DNA of 64,000 nt from a virus. This document shows, in pieces, positions 25,301 to 33,850 of this stretch; within the stretch, counting starts at the first letter, position 1, and every line of letters begins with the position of its first letter. Below the pieces are notes generated by a model. It saw nothing but the letters and a program-made list of their open reading frames with translations. It ran no database searches and had not been told where the DNA came from. A program made the translations under genes and the position numbers. The DNA is taken from IMG/VR virus record IMGVR_UViG_3300043399_000339, positions 1 through 64,000 of that record, one strand, 5' to 3'.

Positions 25301-25371
25301 ATGACGCTGGGTGGCGTGCCATCAGGGAATTCAAGGATTCGTCCATCTGGCAGCTGCGCCTCAATCGTCAT
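19312..25371 (-). CDS. 2019-aa virion ejection-type polyvalent protein with zincin motif
   Basis: Begins MTIEAQLPDGRILEFPDGTP, a start shared by phage internal or ejected proteins. Then come Ala/Gly-rich helical segments, long Pro/Ala/Glu-rich linkers (including three 6-residue APVEPP units encoded by an 18-bp repeat near 23068-23121), and a zincin-like domain with HELGH at residues 966-970 and a downstream SFAEWFADN segment. The C-terminal ~900 residues are helical and resemble large polyvalent protein domains (LPD38-like; PFFNAYLAATHV). Likely stored in the capsid and delivered with DNA. The HELGH domain could cleave peptidoglycan cross-links or host proteins. Last gene of the late block. 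Confidence 0.75.
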   Translation of the reverse strand: MTIEAQLPDGRILEFPDGTPPSVIQAAVKRMLAASAPQPTVGGQVKEAFKGLVPGAVGLVEQAAIGASALLPDEYEPAVRKGIADVAGAAKAPFAAAPGYEQTIGRKLGEAGGSLIPILAAAPFGLPGMAAAASLGIGAGAGEARTRAEQAGATAEERAAATGLGIIPGALEVFAPFRIVGRLPPDVTATGVQLVKRALLAGGEEAAQEAASGFAQNLIAKGVYKPEQQLIEGLGEQAAYGGAVGAIAQGVLDLALGRRARGAAPAAPAETAEDVAQREREAARAAEQAARTAEPEPVPEADLAALTYEELEKRKQAILAQPVGPAQRAEIEAIRKLQGEQVKSAVETERARAAQEAMDAEMARTSAFAATEPQQMEFGGMGMPGTLPVQPEPEPTAPTAADLETAGQMRLPLRRTPAGMPTTAEPMDLGGPSAAPQPDNIPEPTKRKKPELLTHPSLTEDVLPPSTLNWAKTKRGQEFLSGILNLDPAEARARRDEFVGKRQLVRGDIFDTIYPEPAPAPAGSALRPEPEDQRPTAEFGVGVPSDGGPGAAGAAGAEPLDGAGVGAGEQPAGADNAVAGGTPAPLSALQTATTQAEFDAAMDELVRVQQTPSDPDNEAVGDFVAKMMPVAEFERALRAAEARARAARRAEPEAQPAEASAAEDFELPAPVPVGGQLPLFPEPVGYQADMERAAAQRAEQERQAQLADAWRQVPDVARAKSAQEALDLRAPRKPRAKAAPAPTSEPTPARAPVEPPAPVEPPAPVEPPAPAPIDSSWVAGHAKDLGGVVIPVSEAVALVRGYSAFTGGAVYVGVKRDGGLRTRMDIESYTGDLFSANERAELLKAKASDVQAQADAAAAAPDGPFTGAVSNVAATADVDPRYTAYLADLMQAMGLGRVRVFLLHPDAARQGQAAYNLYGPYYSAMSAGLDANENGSVRQFGRDKKDFYISVKPGMSEARTIEVLTHELGHLIEKVAYNNAPAATKAAVKKEFEQWLRSTKGKSARDLIDSLRNRESAAETIAKTPQVLQADDLSSYWKSFAEWFADNTSRWATTSEKPVGLVERFFSALAVQLRKLAAAVQGKKYVPAESVAKFLDAMGPGAADAWFDTPQVGGAPASQSLAAPAQRARELADSLGKPQEPDPTLTQKAREAITSTLQNPQQATRSLRESARNIYNRFSNLVWSTDATLQSEVRRAAIAANMTSPQVTDMLLRVSTHAAVHSDNFADQYMSDGAARYDAETHNWKTVKSQYNFNNLSAKFAGIAQKYGLDTAEVERMWHFATEAARTQALNDENNRLENIAARQEAAGNKAAAKATRERVKLLQRTPDEVRRGLELYNTIPELREATKIWDGIRGNTLDLMVESGMYSREEADALLDRAAYVPFYRDEQAEAGKGPKEFMSSFMVQADKRMKGSTRPVADIFDNTIRWTRYAVERGVRNRKASDMLDALQETGLAEKVEAPQRGMNVARVYRDGRVHYFDVKTPGVLEAFQGMEGVAIPALNWATKTANVLRQSVVLFPLFPVLQVPQDSFAAMFTSGLKPRYAMTIPARAVKEFVKTLRGTSQTHEALRRYGIAGQKDASAATRRNDFEVAAGVKGSPGFKQRVLGALHHISMASDNAVRQAVYEASLEQGLSRAEAMKKAADIINFRYRGRSGTLTVAAQLIPFFNAYLAATHVVAKTATGEGLSPTQRADHFKTLAQMTAATMAMSFVYAALVSGDDEYEEIPAYKRDRMLLVPGLGVGIPLRPDVFLMPKITGEYLWNTLVDNGTTDPAKFKKAMRDALLDTVLSPTAVPQVLKPTAEVATNYNFFTKRALIGPYEAQQEKFMQYNDSTSELSKALAPMFGRDNVSPIALDHVIRGYFGSVGGLALYATNFLLGPVGQVERADMTFRDAVASFPGLGAVVTKSNESGLEADFFELRDAVRKVKVTSDALERRAPQLLEGYTQDEKVAARLAVVETVEDAARTLAEIRREKRAVNAAPATELTGAQKMELLQELEAAETELLKDFPLRELRAAAQL

Positions 25372-25378
25372 AAAACCC

Positions 25379-27928
25379 TCACTGGATCATGTTGCCTTGC
25401 GCGTCGAACTTGATACGCGTAGTAGATTGCGAGTTTACTGCAGAGGCTGGCGTTTCGGCACCCTCTGGGCCCAGCGCAGCCAGCTGAGACCGCAGTCGGG
25501 CTTGCTCCGCCTGCAGCTCGGCCTTCTTAGCTTTGTCCTCGGGACGGAACACGTTTTTGTACTGGCCCAATTGACGGTCGACCGACGCGAGCTGCGCGCT
25601 GATGCGCAGCCGCGCTTCTTTGGTGCCGGCAAGGGCGGCGGTGCCGGATGCTCCGCGGCCCGACGTGTAGATACCAGCGACGCGCTCGGCGCTGGCCTGC
25701 GCCTGTTTTGCCAGACGCTCTTTGACTTGCGTCTCGTACAGCGTCTTGTTGTCTTCGCGAGTGGCGGTGTACCCGAGGTCTTTGGCCAGCGTAGCGGTCT
25801 CCCGCAGGGCGGCAGCTTCCAGTTTGCGCTCTTGCGACTTGAGCTCGCGGCGCTCTTTGCCGGTCGCCATGTCTTCCTGGCGGCGCAGGTCTGCAATCTT
25901 GTCCAGCGTGTCGTTGAGTGCGTCGCGGCGCTCGGCGATCTTCTCCATCTGCTTGGTGTAGGCCACGCGGCCCTGCATGGCCCCCTTGCCGATGTTTGCA
26001 ATCGCGTTCGGAGACTCTCCGCTCAAGATGGCGAAGCCAGCTTCGATCCATGCGCTGCGTTCCGCTTCCTTCTCCTTCCCGCCAAGGGCTCCTAGCTCCT
26101 CTTTGGCACGGGCTTCGCGCTCGCCGCCGAGCGGCTTGCGGGCAGCTACTTCAGCTTCAAAGTCTTCGCGGGCGGCACGCGCGGCGTCTTGCTCGGCTTT
26201 CTGCGCTGCAGCCGTGCCCTCTTCGACCTTCTTGCGCTCTTCAGCGACGCCTCGGTTGAGAAGCTCGCGGTCGGACATGGCCTGCGCGGCCGGAGCCAGC
26301 CCGGCAATACCGGCAGTGCGCGGAGCGCCAGACGCTGCCACGGGGGCGGCAGTGGCCTTGGGTACCGAGGCCGCGTCAGTGATACCGGCAACAGACGGGC
26401 CGCGCTGGAGTTTGGCCATCTCGGCGTCGACTTCCGGTTGAGCTTCGGGCGGAAGCGCCGTGGTAATACCACTCATTGCAGGGCCGCGCGCCAGCCGCGC
26501 ATCTTCGGCAGGGCTCACGCCACGCTTGGCTTGCTCAGCCTTGATGGCTGCGTCGATACCCGACGTATCAGACCCGGCGGCCACATACCGCTGGCGGGCG
26601 GCCAGCAGGCTCTCCAACGTATCGCCGCTAAACAGCGACTTCACAGCGTCAAGCAAACCGCCGCTGTTTTCGTACGGGCTGCGGGTTTCGCGGTACATCC
26701 ACGGCACATACCCACCGTCTTGGAACGCCACCACACCGCCGTCGGCGAACATCTCTTCCGGCACGTCCAGCGCCATCAGGCCGGCCATGACCTCATCGGC
26801 AACCGTGCGCTCTTCCTGCGGGGGCTGCACTTGGCGCGCGGCGGCTTGGCGCAGCTGCTGGCGGTCCATCATCTCTTTTTCAGCAGCGAGGCGTGCCAGC
26901 GTCGAGATGGTAGGCGCCTGCGCGCGCTCGGCCAGTTGCTCGTCACCAAGCAGACCGGTGATGCCGCCCTCCGCGTAGCCGGTAATCTCCCCGCCCTCGG
27001 CCTTCGACAAACCGTAAGCGAGCGTGCCCAGGCCGGCAACCGTCTGCAGTGGAGATGTAGGAGCGCCGTAAACCGACTGAGTCACCGAAGAAGTGAGCGG
27101 CGCCGTGCCGCGGATCGCGTCGAGCAGCAGGGCTTGCTGCTGGTACGGATACTGCTGCTGGGCTTGGAAGTCGGCGTAACGTTGGCTGAGGATGTCCTGC
27201 ATGGCCTGACGCTGCTGGGCCCCCAACTGCTGTTGCTGGGTGGTGATGTCCATCTGCTGGCCGAACTGCTGACCACCAAGCGTGCCCAGAACACCGGCAC
27301 CTTGCAGAGCGGTCTGCAGACCCTGCAGCCCCAGGCCGGCGCCGAACTGGCGAGACTGCTCAAGGCGCTGCTGCTCATCGGAGAACATCTTGGCCGCTTG
27401 GTCGTACGCAGACTGCAGGCCGCGGGCCTGAATGTCGCCCTTCTGCAGGGCCAGATTTCGCGCAGCTTCCGCGTCCATGATGGCTTGTCGGCTGCCGCCG
27501 AACGCGCCGGCGCGCACCGCCTGCGCACCACGCTCAGTACCGGCGATCTGGGCCTGCCGCTCCGCTTCGCGCTGCTGGATGTCAACCACACCCTGCATGT
27601 ACGGCGACATGTAGGCGCCCATCTGCGAACCGAACTGACCGGTCTGGTATGGAGAGAACTCAGTGCCGAGCCCGCCTAGCGCCGCCAGCCCGGCAACGCC
27701 GGACGCTTGGCCAATCTGAGGGGCCACCGTTTGTTGGCCGGCAGCCTGGAACGCCTGCTGCTGCAGGGGGCTGAACTGAGCAATTCGCTCGCCCGTGTAC
27801 GGCTGGTACGGCTGCTGGGTCAGAGCTTCCAGCTTGCCGAACGACTCCAGCATTGGCTGCTTGAGCCAATCCGGAATGGTTTTCTGCTCGACCGTTTGCG
27901 TAGTAGGCCCGCTGCTACCGCTATCCAT
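25379..27928 (-). CDS. Internal virion/ejection protein (849 aa)
   Basis: Gln/Ala-rich and helical (IPDWLKQPMLESFGKLEALT; FGGSRQAIMDAEAARNLALQ), with Gly-rich patches (YAEGGITGLL) and a long coiled-coil half (residues ~520-720). This composition and the position between two other large late proteins fit internal head proteins that form the DNA-ejection conduit of short-tailed phages. AAGGAG precedes the ATG. Confidence 0.7.
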   Translation of the reverse strand: MDSGSSGPTTQTVEQKTIPDWLKQPMLESFGKLEALTQQPYQPYTGERIAQFSPLQQQAFQAAGQQTVAPQIGQASGVAGLAALGGLGTEFSPYQTGQFGSQMGAYMSPYMQGVVDIQQREAERQAQIAGTERGAQAVRAGAFGGSRQAIMDAEAARNLALQKGDIQARGLQSAYDQAAKMFSDEQQRLEQSRQFGAGLGLQGLQTALQGAGVLGTLGGQQFGQQMDITTQQQQLGAQQRQAMQDILSQRYADFQAQQQYPYQQQALLLDAIRGTAPLTSSVTQSVYGAPTSPLQTVAGLGTLAYGLSKAEGGEITGYAEGGITGLLGDEQLAERAQAPTISTLARLAAEKEMMDRQQLRQAAARQVQPPQEERTVADEVMAGLMALDVPEEMFADGGVVAFQDGGYVPWMYRETRSPYENSGGLLDAVKSLFSGDTLESLLAARQRYVAAGSDTSGIDAAIKAEQAKRGVSPAEDARLARGPAMSGITTALPPEAQPEVDAEMAKLQRGPSVAGITDAASVPKATAAPVAASGAPRTAGIAGLAPAAQAMSDRELLNRGVAEERKKVEEGTAAAQKAEQDAARAAREDFEAEVAARKPLGGEREARAKEELGALGGKEKEAERSAWIEAGFAILSGESPNAIANIGKGAMQGRVAYTKQMEKIAERRDALNDTLDKIADLRRQEDMATGKERRELKSQERKLEAAALRETATLAKDLGYTATREDNKTLYETQVKERLAKQAQASAERVAGIYTSGRGASGTAALAGTKEARLRISAQLASVDRQLGQYKNVFRPEDKAKKAELQAEQARLRSQLAALGPEGAETPASAVNSQSTTRIKFDAQGNMIQ

Positions 27929-28370
27929 TTAGGTGCTCCTTACGGTACTCATCGTACCGTTCGTAAAAAACTGCTTTCCACATTTTAGGGATGACGGTTT
28001 TGGCTTGCTCCGCCCCTACGCATACGTGGATAGCGTACGCAATGATGTTTCCAACTGCATACCGCAGGCCGTGCGCGATCTCTATGCCGTGCGGGTCTTT
28101 CTCCCGTTCAAACTGGTTGGCAGCCTCGTACGAAGAGACCACCACTAGCCACATCGGCAAGATCGCATCCTGAACCCGGCGGTAGAACGGATTGGCAGGC
28201 AAGTACACGAGCGTGGTTAGAAACGCGTGATTGATCTTATCTTCGCAGACATCTTTGTCTTTGTCGACCAGATCGTCCCAGATATGGCCGAGGTTGACCA
28301 GCAGCCGGTACATGTTGAGGGCGTCTTGGTTGCCCCCAAACCATTCGATGTCGCCGGCTTGCCAGTTCAT
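27921..28370 (-). CDS. Conserved late protein (149 aa)
   Basis: MNWQAGDIEWFGGNQDALNM, mostly helical (HIWDDLVDKDKDV, LPMWLVVVSSYEAANQFE). Small proteins of this type sit between ejection-protein genes in related phages; no function known. Start at 28370 overlaps the upstream stop (TGATG); its stop overlaps the next start region. Confidence 0.7.
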   Translation of the reverse strand: MNWQAGDIEWFGGNQDALNMYRLLVNLGHIWDDLVDKDKDVCEDKINHAFLTTLVYLPANPFYRRVQDAILPMWLVVVSSYEAANQFEREKDPHGIEIAHGLRYAVGNIIAYAIHVCVGAEQAKTVIPKMWKAVFYERYDEYRKEHLNG

Positions 28371-29893
28371 CAAACCACCGCTTTCGGGTTAACCGGGCGC
28401 TGCTGCGTCGATTTGCCGTGCGCAGCCCGACGGACTTTCTCCATCATCGCGTACAGCTTCTTGGCACCGCCGATGCGCTTCACGGTCTCGGGCGGCACAT
28501 ACGCTTCACCGTCGGCCACGCGCGCAGGCTGCTTACCCTCGATTGAAGTGGGGATCGAATCCGACAGGCCATCGCCAGGGCCCTTGATTGGCTTCACGTC
28601 GCCAAGGCGCTGCGCCAGCGCGCGGAGGCCGGCATCGGTGCTTCCGTTGCCCAAGGCGCTAACCACGTCTGCGGGGATCACAAAGCCGCCTTTGGCCATG
28701 CCGCCCTCTGCAAGCTGCACGTAGCGGCCAGACGACTGCTCGTAGCGATACCGAGGGCGCTCGTCTGCCTTCGGCGCCAGCAGGCCGGTTATTCCGGCCA
28801 TTTGCCCTGCGTCGTCAACGGCGCCAGCGGGCTGCTGGGAGCCGCCGTACATCTTGAAGTTCCGCGACCGAAGCGGGTCAAAACGGCTTTGCGTGGTGAC
28901 CGCAGGGGTGGCAGGGGCCGCGGCCGGCGCGGGAGCCGCGGGAGCAGCGATAGCTGCTGCGCGGTCGACTGCTGCAGTGGTGACCGGAGACGTGGCGCTA
29001 CGCCCCATCAGATACTCATACGCTTCGCGCGACGCGCCGCTCAGCTTGTCGTCGGTGCTGCCACCGTCGGCCATCCGGACAAACTCAGGACGGAAGTAGG
29101 TGCGCTCAGACGTCATGGCGCTGCCAGGGTCCTGCAGGCCACCGGTGTAGCCCGGACGGTATTCATACCGCATACGCTCGGTGTCGTCTTCCTGCGGAGC
29201 CGGCGTGGTCGGCTGCATGCCAGCCAGGACTGGCGCAGCGATACCATAGCCAGCTTTCATAAGTCCGCTGGTGCCGCCGATGTTTTGCATGAACGCCCCG
29301 CGGCCAGCCTCCGTGCCGAGCCCAGCGATGCCAGCTTTAAGTTGGTCAGTCGGAGCCATGCCCATGAAGCCCTTAGTGGCGTCGATCGCGGCCAGCGACT
29401 GCGCGTTCGCAGCGCCGCCGAGCATACTCTCATTGACCATCTGGCTTGCAACCGGGTCGAACGCCGGGAGGCCGGTAGCCGCGGAGCCCGCGGCGGCTTG
29501 CGCCCCTTGAGCCGCAAAGTCTTGCGCCGCTGCGGCACCAGACCCGGCAAGGCCAGCACCCAAACCAGCACCGCCGTAGGCGCCGAGGCCCGCCATGATG
29601 CCCTTGCTGAGATCGCCGGACGCCAGTGCGGTGCCACCACCGACAATGCCCGCAGCGGCGAGCGGGCCGACGCCCGGGACAAAGCTCAGGCCAACGCCGA
29701 GCAAAGTCGGCAGCAGGTTGTCGAGAAACCCGGCTTCAGGAAGGCCCGTTTTAGGGTTCACGGTGAGCGAGCCACCGCCGGCCTTGGCGAGCGCCTGCAG
29801 CCCATTGACCTCGCGCGGGGTCATGTGGATAAGGACCGTGTCGTCGCCACGGCCTTCAGACTGTACGACTTTGGCTAGTTCCTGCAGGCTCAT
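28370..29893 (-). CDS. Internal virion protein (507 aa)
   Basis: Start MSLQELAKVVQSEGRGDD at 29893, after AAGGAT; an in-frame upstream ATG is weaker. Contains IHMTPREVNGLQALA, then a strongly hydrophobic Gly/Ala stretch (residues ~60-140) that could insert in a membrane, a disordered Pro/Ala middle, and a C-terminal KGGFVIPADVVSALGNGS...GEAYVPPETVKRIGG segment. Typical of phage ejection proteins that span the inner membrane. Confidence 0.7.
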   Translation of the reverse strand: MSLQELAKVVQSEGRGDDTVLIHMTPREVNGLQALAKAGGGSLTVNPKTGLPEAGFLDNLLPTLLGVGLSFVPGVGPLAAAGIVGGGTALASGDLSKGIMAGLGAYGGAGLGAGLAGSGAAAAQDFAAQGAQAAAGSAATGLPAFDPVASQMVNESMLGGAANAQSLAAIDATKGFMGMAPTDQLKAGIAGLGTEAGRGAFMQNIGGTSGLMKAGYGIAAPVLAGMQPTTPAPQEDDTERMRYEYRPGYTGGLQDPGSAMTSERTYFRPEFVRMADGGSTDDKLSGASREAYEYLMGRSATSPVTTAAVDRAAAIAAPAAPAPAAAPATPAVTTQSRFDPLRSRNFKMYGGSQQPAGAVDDAGQMAGITGLLAPKADERPRYRYEQSSGRYVQLAEGGMAKGGFVIPADVVSALGNGSTDAGLRALAQRLGDVKPIKGPGDGLSDSIPTSIEGKQPARVADGEAYVPPETVKRIGGAKKLYAMMEKVRRAAHGKSTQQRPVNPKAVV

Positions 29894-29925
29894 GGCGGGA
29901 TTATCCTTCAATCAAGTTGGTTCGG

Positions 29926-31068
29926 CTACTGCTGTGCTTGGGTTACGTTGAGAACGATCGCGGGTGCGGCCGGGGCGAACGCCGTTGACGCTACGCTGCT
30001 GACCGACACAGCCGTGCTGTCCGATGCGAATGCCAGCTCTACGTACTGGTTGGCCCCAAGCGAAATCGTTTCTTGCAGTGTCAGCGGCAGGTATCCGCTG
30101 TTAATGTCCGTGGTCAGGATGCGCGCGGAGTTCGGTACCGCGGTACCGTTTTTCTTGAACCACACCCAAACCGCTTTCTGCGAGGAACTACTGCTGGTCA
30201 ACTGTAAGTTGGCATCGAAGCGGTATAGCCCAGACTGCGGCACTACGATACGCGACGCCGGACTGCCGATCACCACGCCATTGCTGATCTGGGTATTGGT
30301 GAACGTCAGCAGGTACTCGGTGTTAATAGCCACGGGAGACTGACTGTCCGTCTTGGCAAACGTCCCGTAATACTGCATCTGCTGCACCGTGGGGCGCACA
30401 AAAATTTCACCGACCGTGGCGCTAACCGCTACCACGGCGGCCACAGGCACGACGTTGTTCGGCGCCGTCGGCTTGATGTTCGTAAACCCACCAGCCACCG
30501 TTGGGCTAGCGTACAGAATGTCTCCGACGCTCCAAGTCTCCCCGTACGGCGCACCAGTCGTGTTCAGGTCTCGGACGTTCCCCCAGACTGTGCAGTACCC
30601 CTTCTGGCCAGAATCCGGCAGCTCGTGGGTCATTACGCCAAGCACGTACAGAGACGGCGACGCGCCGTCAGCCAAGTAAGGGGCGACCTGCAGCGTGCTC
30701 AGAGCGCCGGCGCCAGCAAAGCCTACCAAGGAGCCGTTAGGGATAGTCGACCCAGTACTATTCTCTACCCGCGCGTATGTCTCTTGACCAACTTGCTGGA
30801 TGACGCCGTAGTCCATCCCGATCTGCAGGGTCTGGTCGGCCGAACTCCAGCCAACCCGAGCTAGCTGAGCTGGGTAAGTAGCCGTCTCGTTGAAGTCTAC
30901 GTAATCAAACGGTCCGCGCACCGGTCCCAGCGCCACGTCAAGCGCGTCGTCAAGCTGGTTGAAGTACAGCCGCAGAATGTTGTTGAGCTGGTCGTGGTAC
31001 CGACGCTCGAACGCGATCGGAGCCACCGGCAGCGCCGGTGCTTGGGGGCCATTGACTCGTGTGACCAT
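29926..31068 (-). CDS. Tail structural protein with C1q-like C-terminal domain
   Basis: 380 residues; start ATG 31068, 2 bp after the upstream stop. Residues ~30-60 (RRYHDQLNNILRLYFNQLDD) are a helical attachment segment. A beta-rich middle follows, and the last ~130 residues (VPQSGLYRFDANLQLTSSSS...VWVWFKKNGTAV...QYVELAFASD) look like a C1q/TNF-type jelly roll, a trimeric fold used in phage receptor-binding tips. Likely tail appendage. Confidence 0.65.
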   Translation of the reverse strand: MVTRVNGPQAPALPVAPIAFERRYHDQLNNILRLYFNQLDDALDVALGPVRGPFDYVDFNETATYPAQLARVGWSSADQTLQIGMDYGVIQQVGQETYARVENSTGSTIPNGSLVGFAGAGALSTLQVAPYLADGASPSLYVLGVMTHELPDSGQKGYCTVWGNVRDLNTTGAPYGETWSVGDILYASPTVAGGFTNIKPTAPNNVVPVAAVVAVSATVGEIFVRPTVQQMQYYGTFAKTDSQSPVAINTEYLLTFTNTQISNGVVIGSPASRIVVPQSGLYRFDANLQLTSSSSSQKAVWVWFKKNGTAVPNSARILTTDINSGYLPLTLQETISLGANQYVELAFASDSTAVSVSSVASTAFAPAAPAIVLNVTQAQQ

Positions 31069-31070
31069 AT

Positions 31071-32996
31071 TCAACGCCTGCCACTAGGCCGCACATCAAT
31101 TGACGGCACACCAAGTTGCCACTGCGTGCCAAGCGTGTCAGAACTGACCCGCAAAGACATCTGCCGGCCGCGAACTCGGACGTACACGATTTCGGTGAAC
31201 TGCTGGACCGTGTAGCTCTTCTCGAAGTTGTAGTTGTTCACGCTGGTGACCGCCGGGTCCTCTGATGGGCCGTAGTCAGCGCCAGGATTCTTACGCGGGC
31301 GAACAGTGAAGTCTGCAGACGGCGTGCCGGCAGTCGAGCCGTCGAACGTCAGGTCAGGAACAATACGCCACACGAATCCGTACCGATGCCCGTCGTCGAT
31401 ATTGAAGTCCGCAGACTGCACGTAGCAGCTGATCGGAGTGGGCGGGTTAGTGGTGCCGTCGTCCGTGCCGACTTCGTGGTTGATGAGCTGCCCGTTGTAG
31501 CCCGTAGCCACAGGGGTGTTGCGCAGCGCGGAGTCAAGCCATGCAGTGCGGGCCAAGCTGCCATACGCCCAGGTGTTCTCGACGTAGTTGAAGATGACGT
31601 ACTTGTCGACCGTGGTCGAGCCGGACGAGCAGTAATACCACCAGACTTCGTTGAAGCCCTCGTTGGTACCGGCGTGCACTTGATACGCTTGGTCCCGGTC
31701 TAGGTCATCGAACACATATGACCAGACGGAGCACGGCAGCGTTTCCACCCGACCGGTGTACACGTAGAACTTGTCTACGCCCATCCAAAACACGTTGCCG
31801 GCCGTCTGGATTGCCGCGCGCGGGCTCATGATCGACACGTTGTCGGCAAGGAGCTGGAACCCCCACACGTATGGAGGGCCGAGGTATTGGCCAGAGTACA
31901 GCGCCGCATCGGTCCACACCAAGAATTCCTGCCGGGTCTGCACCTCGGCCACGATCTGCGACCCGCGGCTCAGCCGGTACCCGCCAGCTTGGTTCGTGAT
32001 CGCCGGCGTCCATACGGCGTAGTTTTCTTGGTCTGACCACCGGATCAGCAGCGGGTCTTGCGTAGCGGAACCCAGGTCGTTGCAGCCAAACGCCATCACG
32101 AACCGCGAAGTGTCCGACACGTCCACTATGTTGGCGACCGTCGGGCAGTCTGCATCCGTCTGGTACAGCCCACTGCTGGTGGGCGAGAGGCGCTGCGCGC
32201 GGTCAAACACCGACGGGTTTGCGTTCGGCACCCACATGTAGAGAGCCCCGCCGCGCGGGTTAAGCATCAGGTACTCGCCATAGTTTGCCTGCGACCACAG
32301 CCGCAGCTGCTGTGATACCCCAACGCCAGACATAGACGGCAAACCCCAACCAACAACGCCCCAACCTCCGGCACCCCACCCAGTACCTACGGTGTACACG
32401 TCCCCACCGGTAGTGATCTGATACGTGAAGGTAGCGGCGCCCGTCGTGCCGCTGGATGTGGCCGCAGTGGGTACCGTGATGGTGTACGTGGCGCTGTCAA
32501 TGACAGTGACCTGATGCTCCGCGTTTAGCTGCGCAGCAGGAACACCGTTGACGGGGCCGGCAACGCCAGAAATCGTCACAAAGTCGTTGGTCTGCGCCCC
32601 GTGCCCGGCGTCGGTCACCTGCACCACTGCGGAGCCCGATACCGTCGTGAACGCGTTGCTAGCCACCGTAGCCGTTCGGCGCAGGGGAGTCACATCATGT
32701 AGCAGGCCGCCAGCCGAGTTCTGTACGTAGTATTTGAGGTTGGTGCCGATAGCCAGCAGGTTTTGAGCGCCTAGCGACTGCCAAGACCACATAGCGCGGG
32801 CTACGCCCCAAAACGCGCCTGCAGGAGGCTGCAGAGTCGCAGCAGCCGTAGCGCCGTCAAGCGCCCACCCTCCGATTTTTTCGGGCGTACCCGATCGGAA
32901 ACGAATCTTGTCGCAGTCGAACCAAGACCCCTCCGCGGCCAGCGTAGTCGATCCGCGCTGGATTCCGGGCTTCAGGGCTAGTTTTTTCAGCGGCAT
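31071..32996 (-). CDS. Tail nozzle/hub-like structural protein (641 aa)
   Basis: All-beta protein with repeated W/Y-rich blades (ENYAVWTPAITNQAGGYRLS; WMGVDKFYVYTGRVETLPC; ENTWAYGSLARTAWLDSAL), fitting the beta-propeller tail nozzle of P22-like short tails (gp10 type). N-terminus GSWFDCDKIRFRSGTPEKIG is conserved in such proteins. Probably extends the portal/adaptor channel. Confidence 0.65.
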   Translation of the reverse strand: MPLKKLALKPGIQRGSTTLAAEGSWFDCDKIRFRSGTPEKIGGWALDGATAAATLQPPAGAFWGVARAMWSWQSLGAQNLLAIGTNLKYYVQNSAGGLLHDVTPLRRTATVASNAFTTVSGSAVVQVTDAGHGAQTNDFVTISGVAGPVNGVPAAQLNAEHQVTVIDSATYTITVPTAATSSGTTGAATFTYQITTGGDVYTVGTGWGAGGWGVVGWGLPSMSGVGVSQQLRLWSQANYGEYLMLNPRGGALYMWVPNANPSVFDRAQRLSPTSSGLYQTDADCPTVANIVDVSDTSRFVMAFGCNDLGSATQDPLLIRWSDQENYAVWTPAITNQAGGYRLSRGSQIVAEVQTRQEFLVWTDAALYSGQYLGPPYVWGFQLLADNVSIMSPRAAIQTAGNVFWMGVDKFYVYTGRVETLPCSVWSYVFDDLDRDQAYQVHAGTNEGFNEVWWYYCSSGSTTVDKYVIFNYVENTWAYGSLARTAWLDSALRNTPVATGYNGQLINHEVGTDDGTTNPPTPISCYVQSADFNIDDGHRYGFVWRIVPDLTFDGSTAGTPSADFTVRPRKNPGADYGPSEDPAVTSVNNYNFEKSYTVQQFTEIVYVRVRGRQMSLRVSSDTLGTQWQLGVPSIDVRPSGRR

Positions 32997-33005
32997 AGTG
33001 TGTCC

Positions 33006-33701
33006 TCACGCGAACGCGGCGAGTGCTTCGTTATACAGGTCTGCGCGCGCCGATAGCCCAATGGTACCGCCATTGATGCGTATCGTCATAGCTTTCACAT
33101 CGCCGGTGTCGGCAAGCTCGTTTAGCTTGTTGACTGACCAGAACCAGCCAGCGGATAGCGCTGCGTTGACCGGCAGGAGCAGGCGGTCGGGTTCGGTCAC
33201 AAAGTCCTCACCCAGCGCGCGGCCGCACGCGGTGTAGTTGTTTCGACCGGTTAGCTGCTTGAGCCCGCGGCCGCGAAATTTCCACCCATCCCCAGACTCT
33301 TCCGTGCCGTTGCCCATGCGGTTGGAGTACACCTTGTTGGCGATCATCTCCGGCCGGCGCTGGATCAGTTTAGCCATGTCATTGGGTAAGTTACGCCCGC
33401 GCGAGTCTTTCAGGTAGTTACCGGCCATGTCGCGCTGCGCAAAGCGCGTCGGCCACGTGGATGCAAGACCCACTGCCGAGTAGTTCAGGTTCTCTTCGAG
33501 GCGCACGAGCCCGGCCGACTCATGGCCAATCTGGCTCAAGAACGCCGCAATCCGCCGCGGACTGGTGATGTCGTAGGCCTTGCAGGTACCTTGCAGGAAC
33601 GGCAAAAAGATGGCCGCTTGGGAAAGCGGCGCACCGGTGGCCAGAGCCACTTGTTCAGCAGTCAGCGGGATCACTTGGGTCGTTTGTCGTAGATCGACCA
33701 T
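33006..33701 (-). CDS. GH19-family endolysin
   Basis: 231 residues of the chitinase-like glycoside hydrolase 19 fold: FLSQIGHESAGLVRLEENLNY contains the catalytic-Glu HE-x-x motif, followed by WKFRGRGLKQLTGRNNY, AALSAGWFWSVNKLNELAD and MTIRINGG. Cleaves peptidoglycan glycan strands at lysis. No signal peptide, so a holin is needed for release. Overlaps the small holin-like gene by 31 bp. Confidence 0.9.
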   Translation of the reverse strand: MVDLRQTTQVIPLTAEQVALATGAPLSQAAIFLPFLQGTCKAYDITSPRRIAAFLSQIGHESAGLVRLEENLNYSAVGLASTWPTRFAQRDMAGNYLKDSRGRNLPNDMAKLIQRRPEMIANKVYSNRMGNGTEESGDGWKFRGRGLKQLTGRNNYTACGRALGEDFVTEPDRLLLPVNAALSAGWFWSVNKLNELADTGDVKAMTIRINGGTIGLSARADLYNEALAAFA

Positions 33702-33838
33702 GCCACGCCTGCGGCTGCAGCAGCACCGCCCACGATGGCGTCAACGTCGGCGCCGTCAATACCGTATTTCATGGCTGCCGCGCCAGCGATGGCGGTCAGA
33801 ATGTGGCGAACAAGCGCTGCAATGATAGTTGCGTTCAT
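33671..33838 (-). CDS. Small holin-like protein (Pam3-gp28-type), 55 aa
   Basis: MNATIIAALVRHILTAIAGA then DVDAIVGGAAAAAGVAWSIY and a basic end (DKRPK). Matches the layout of the Pam3-gp28 putative holin family: an N-terminal RHxLTA helix and a C-terminal AWSI helix. AGGAGTAATT upstream gives a strong ribosome site. Overlaps the endolysin gene out of frame, the usual holin-endolysin pairing. Confidence 0.7.
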   Translation of the reverse strand: MNATIIAALVRHILTAIAGAAAMKYGIDGADVDAIVGGAAAAAGVAWSIYDKRPK

Positions 33839-33850
33839 AATTACTCCTAG

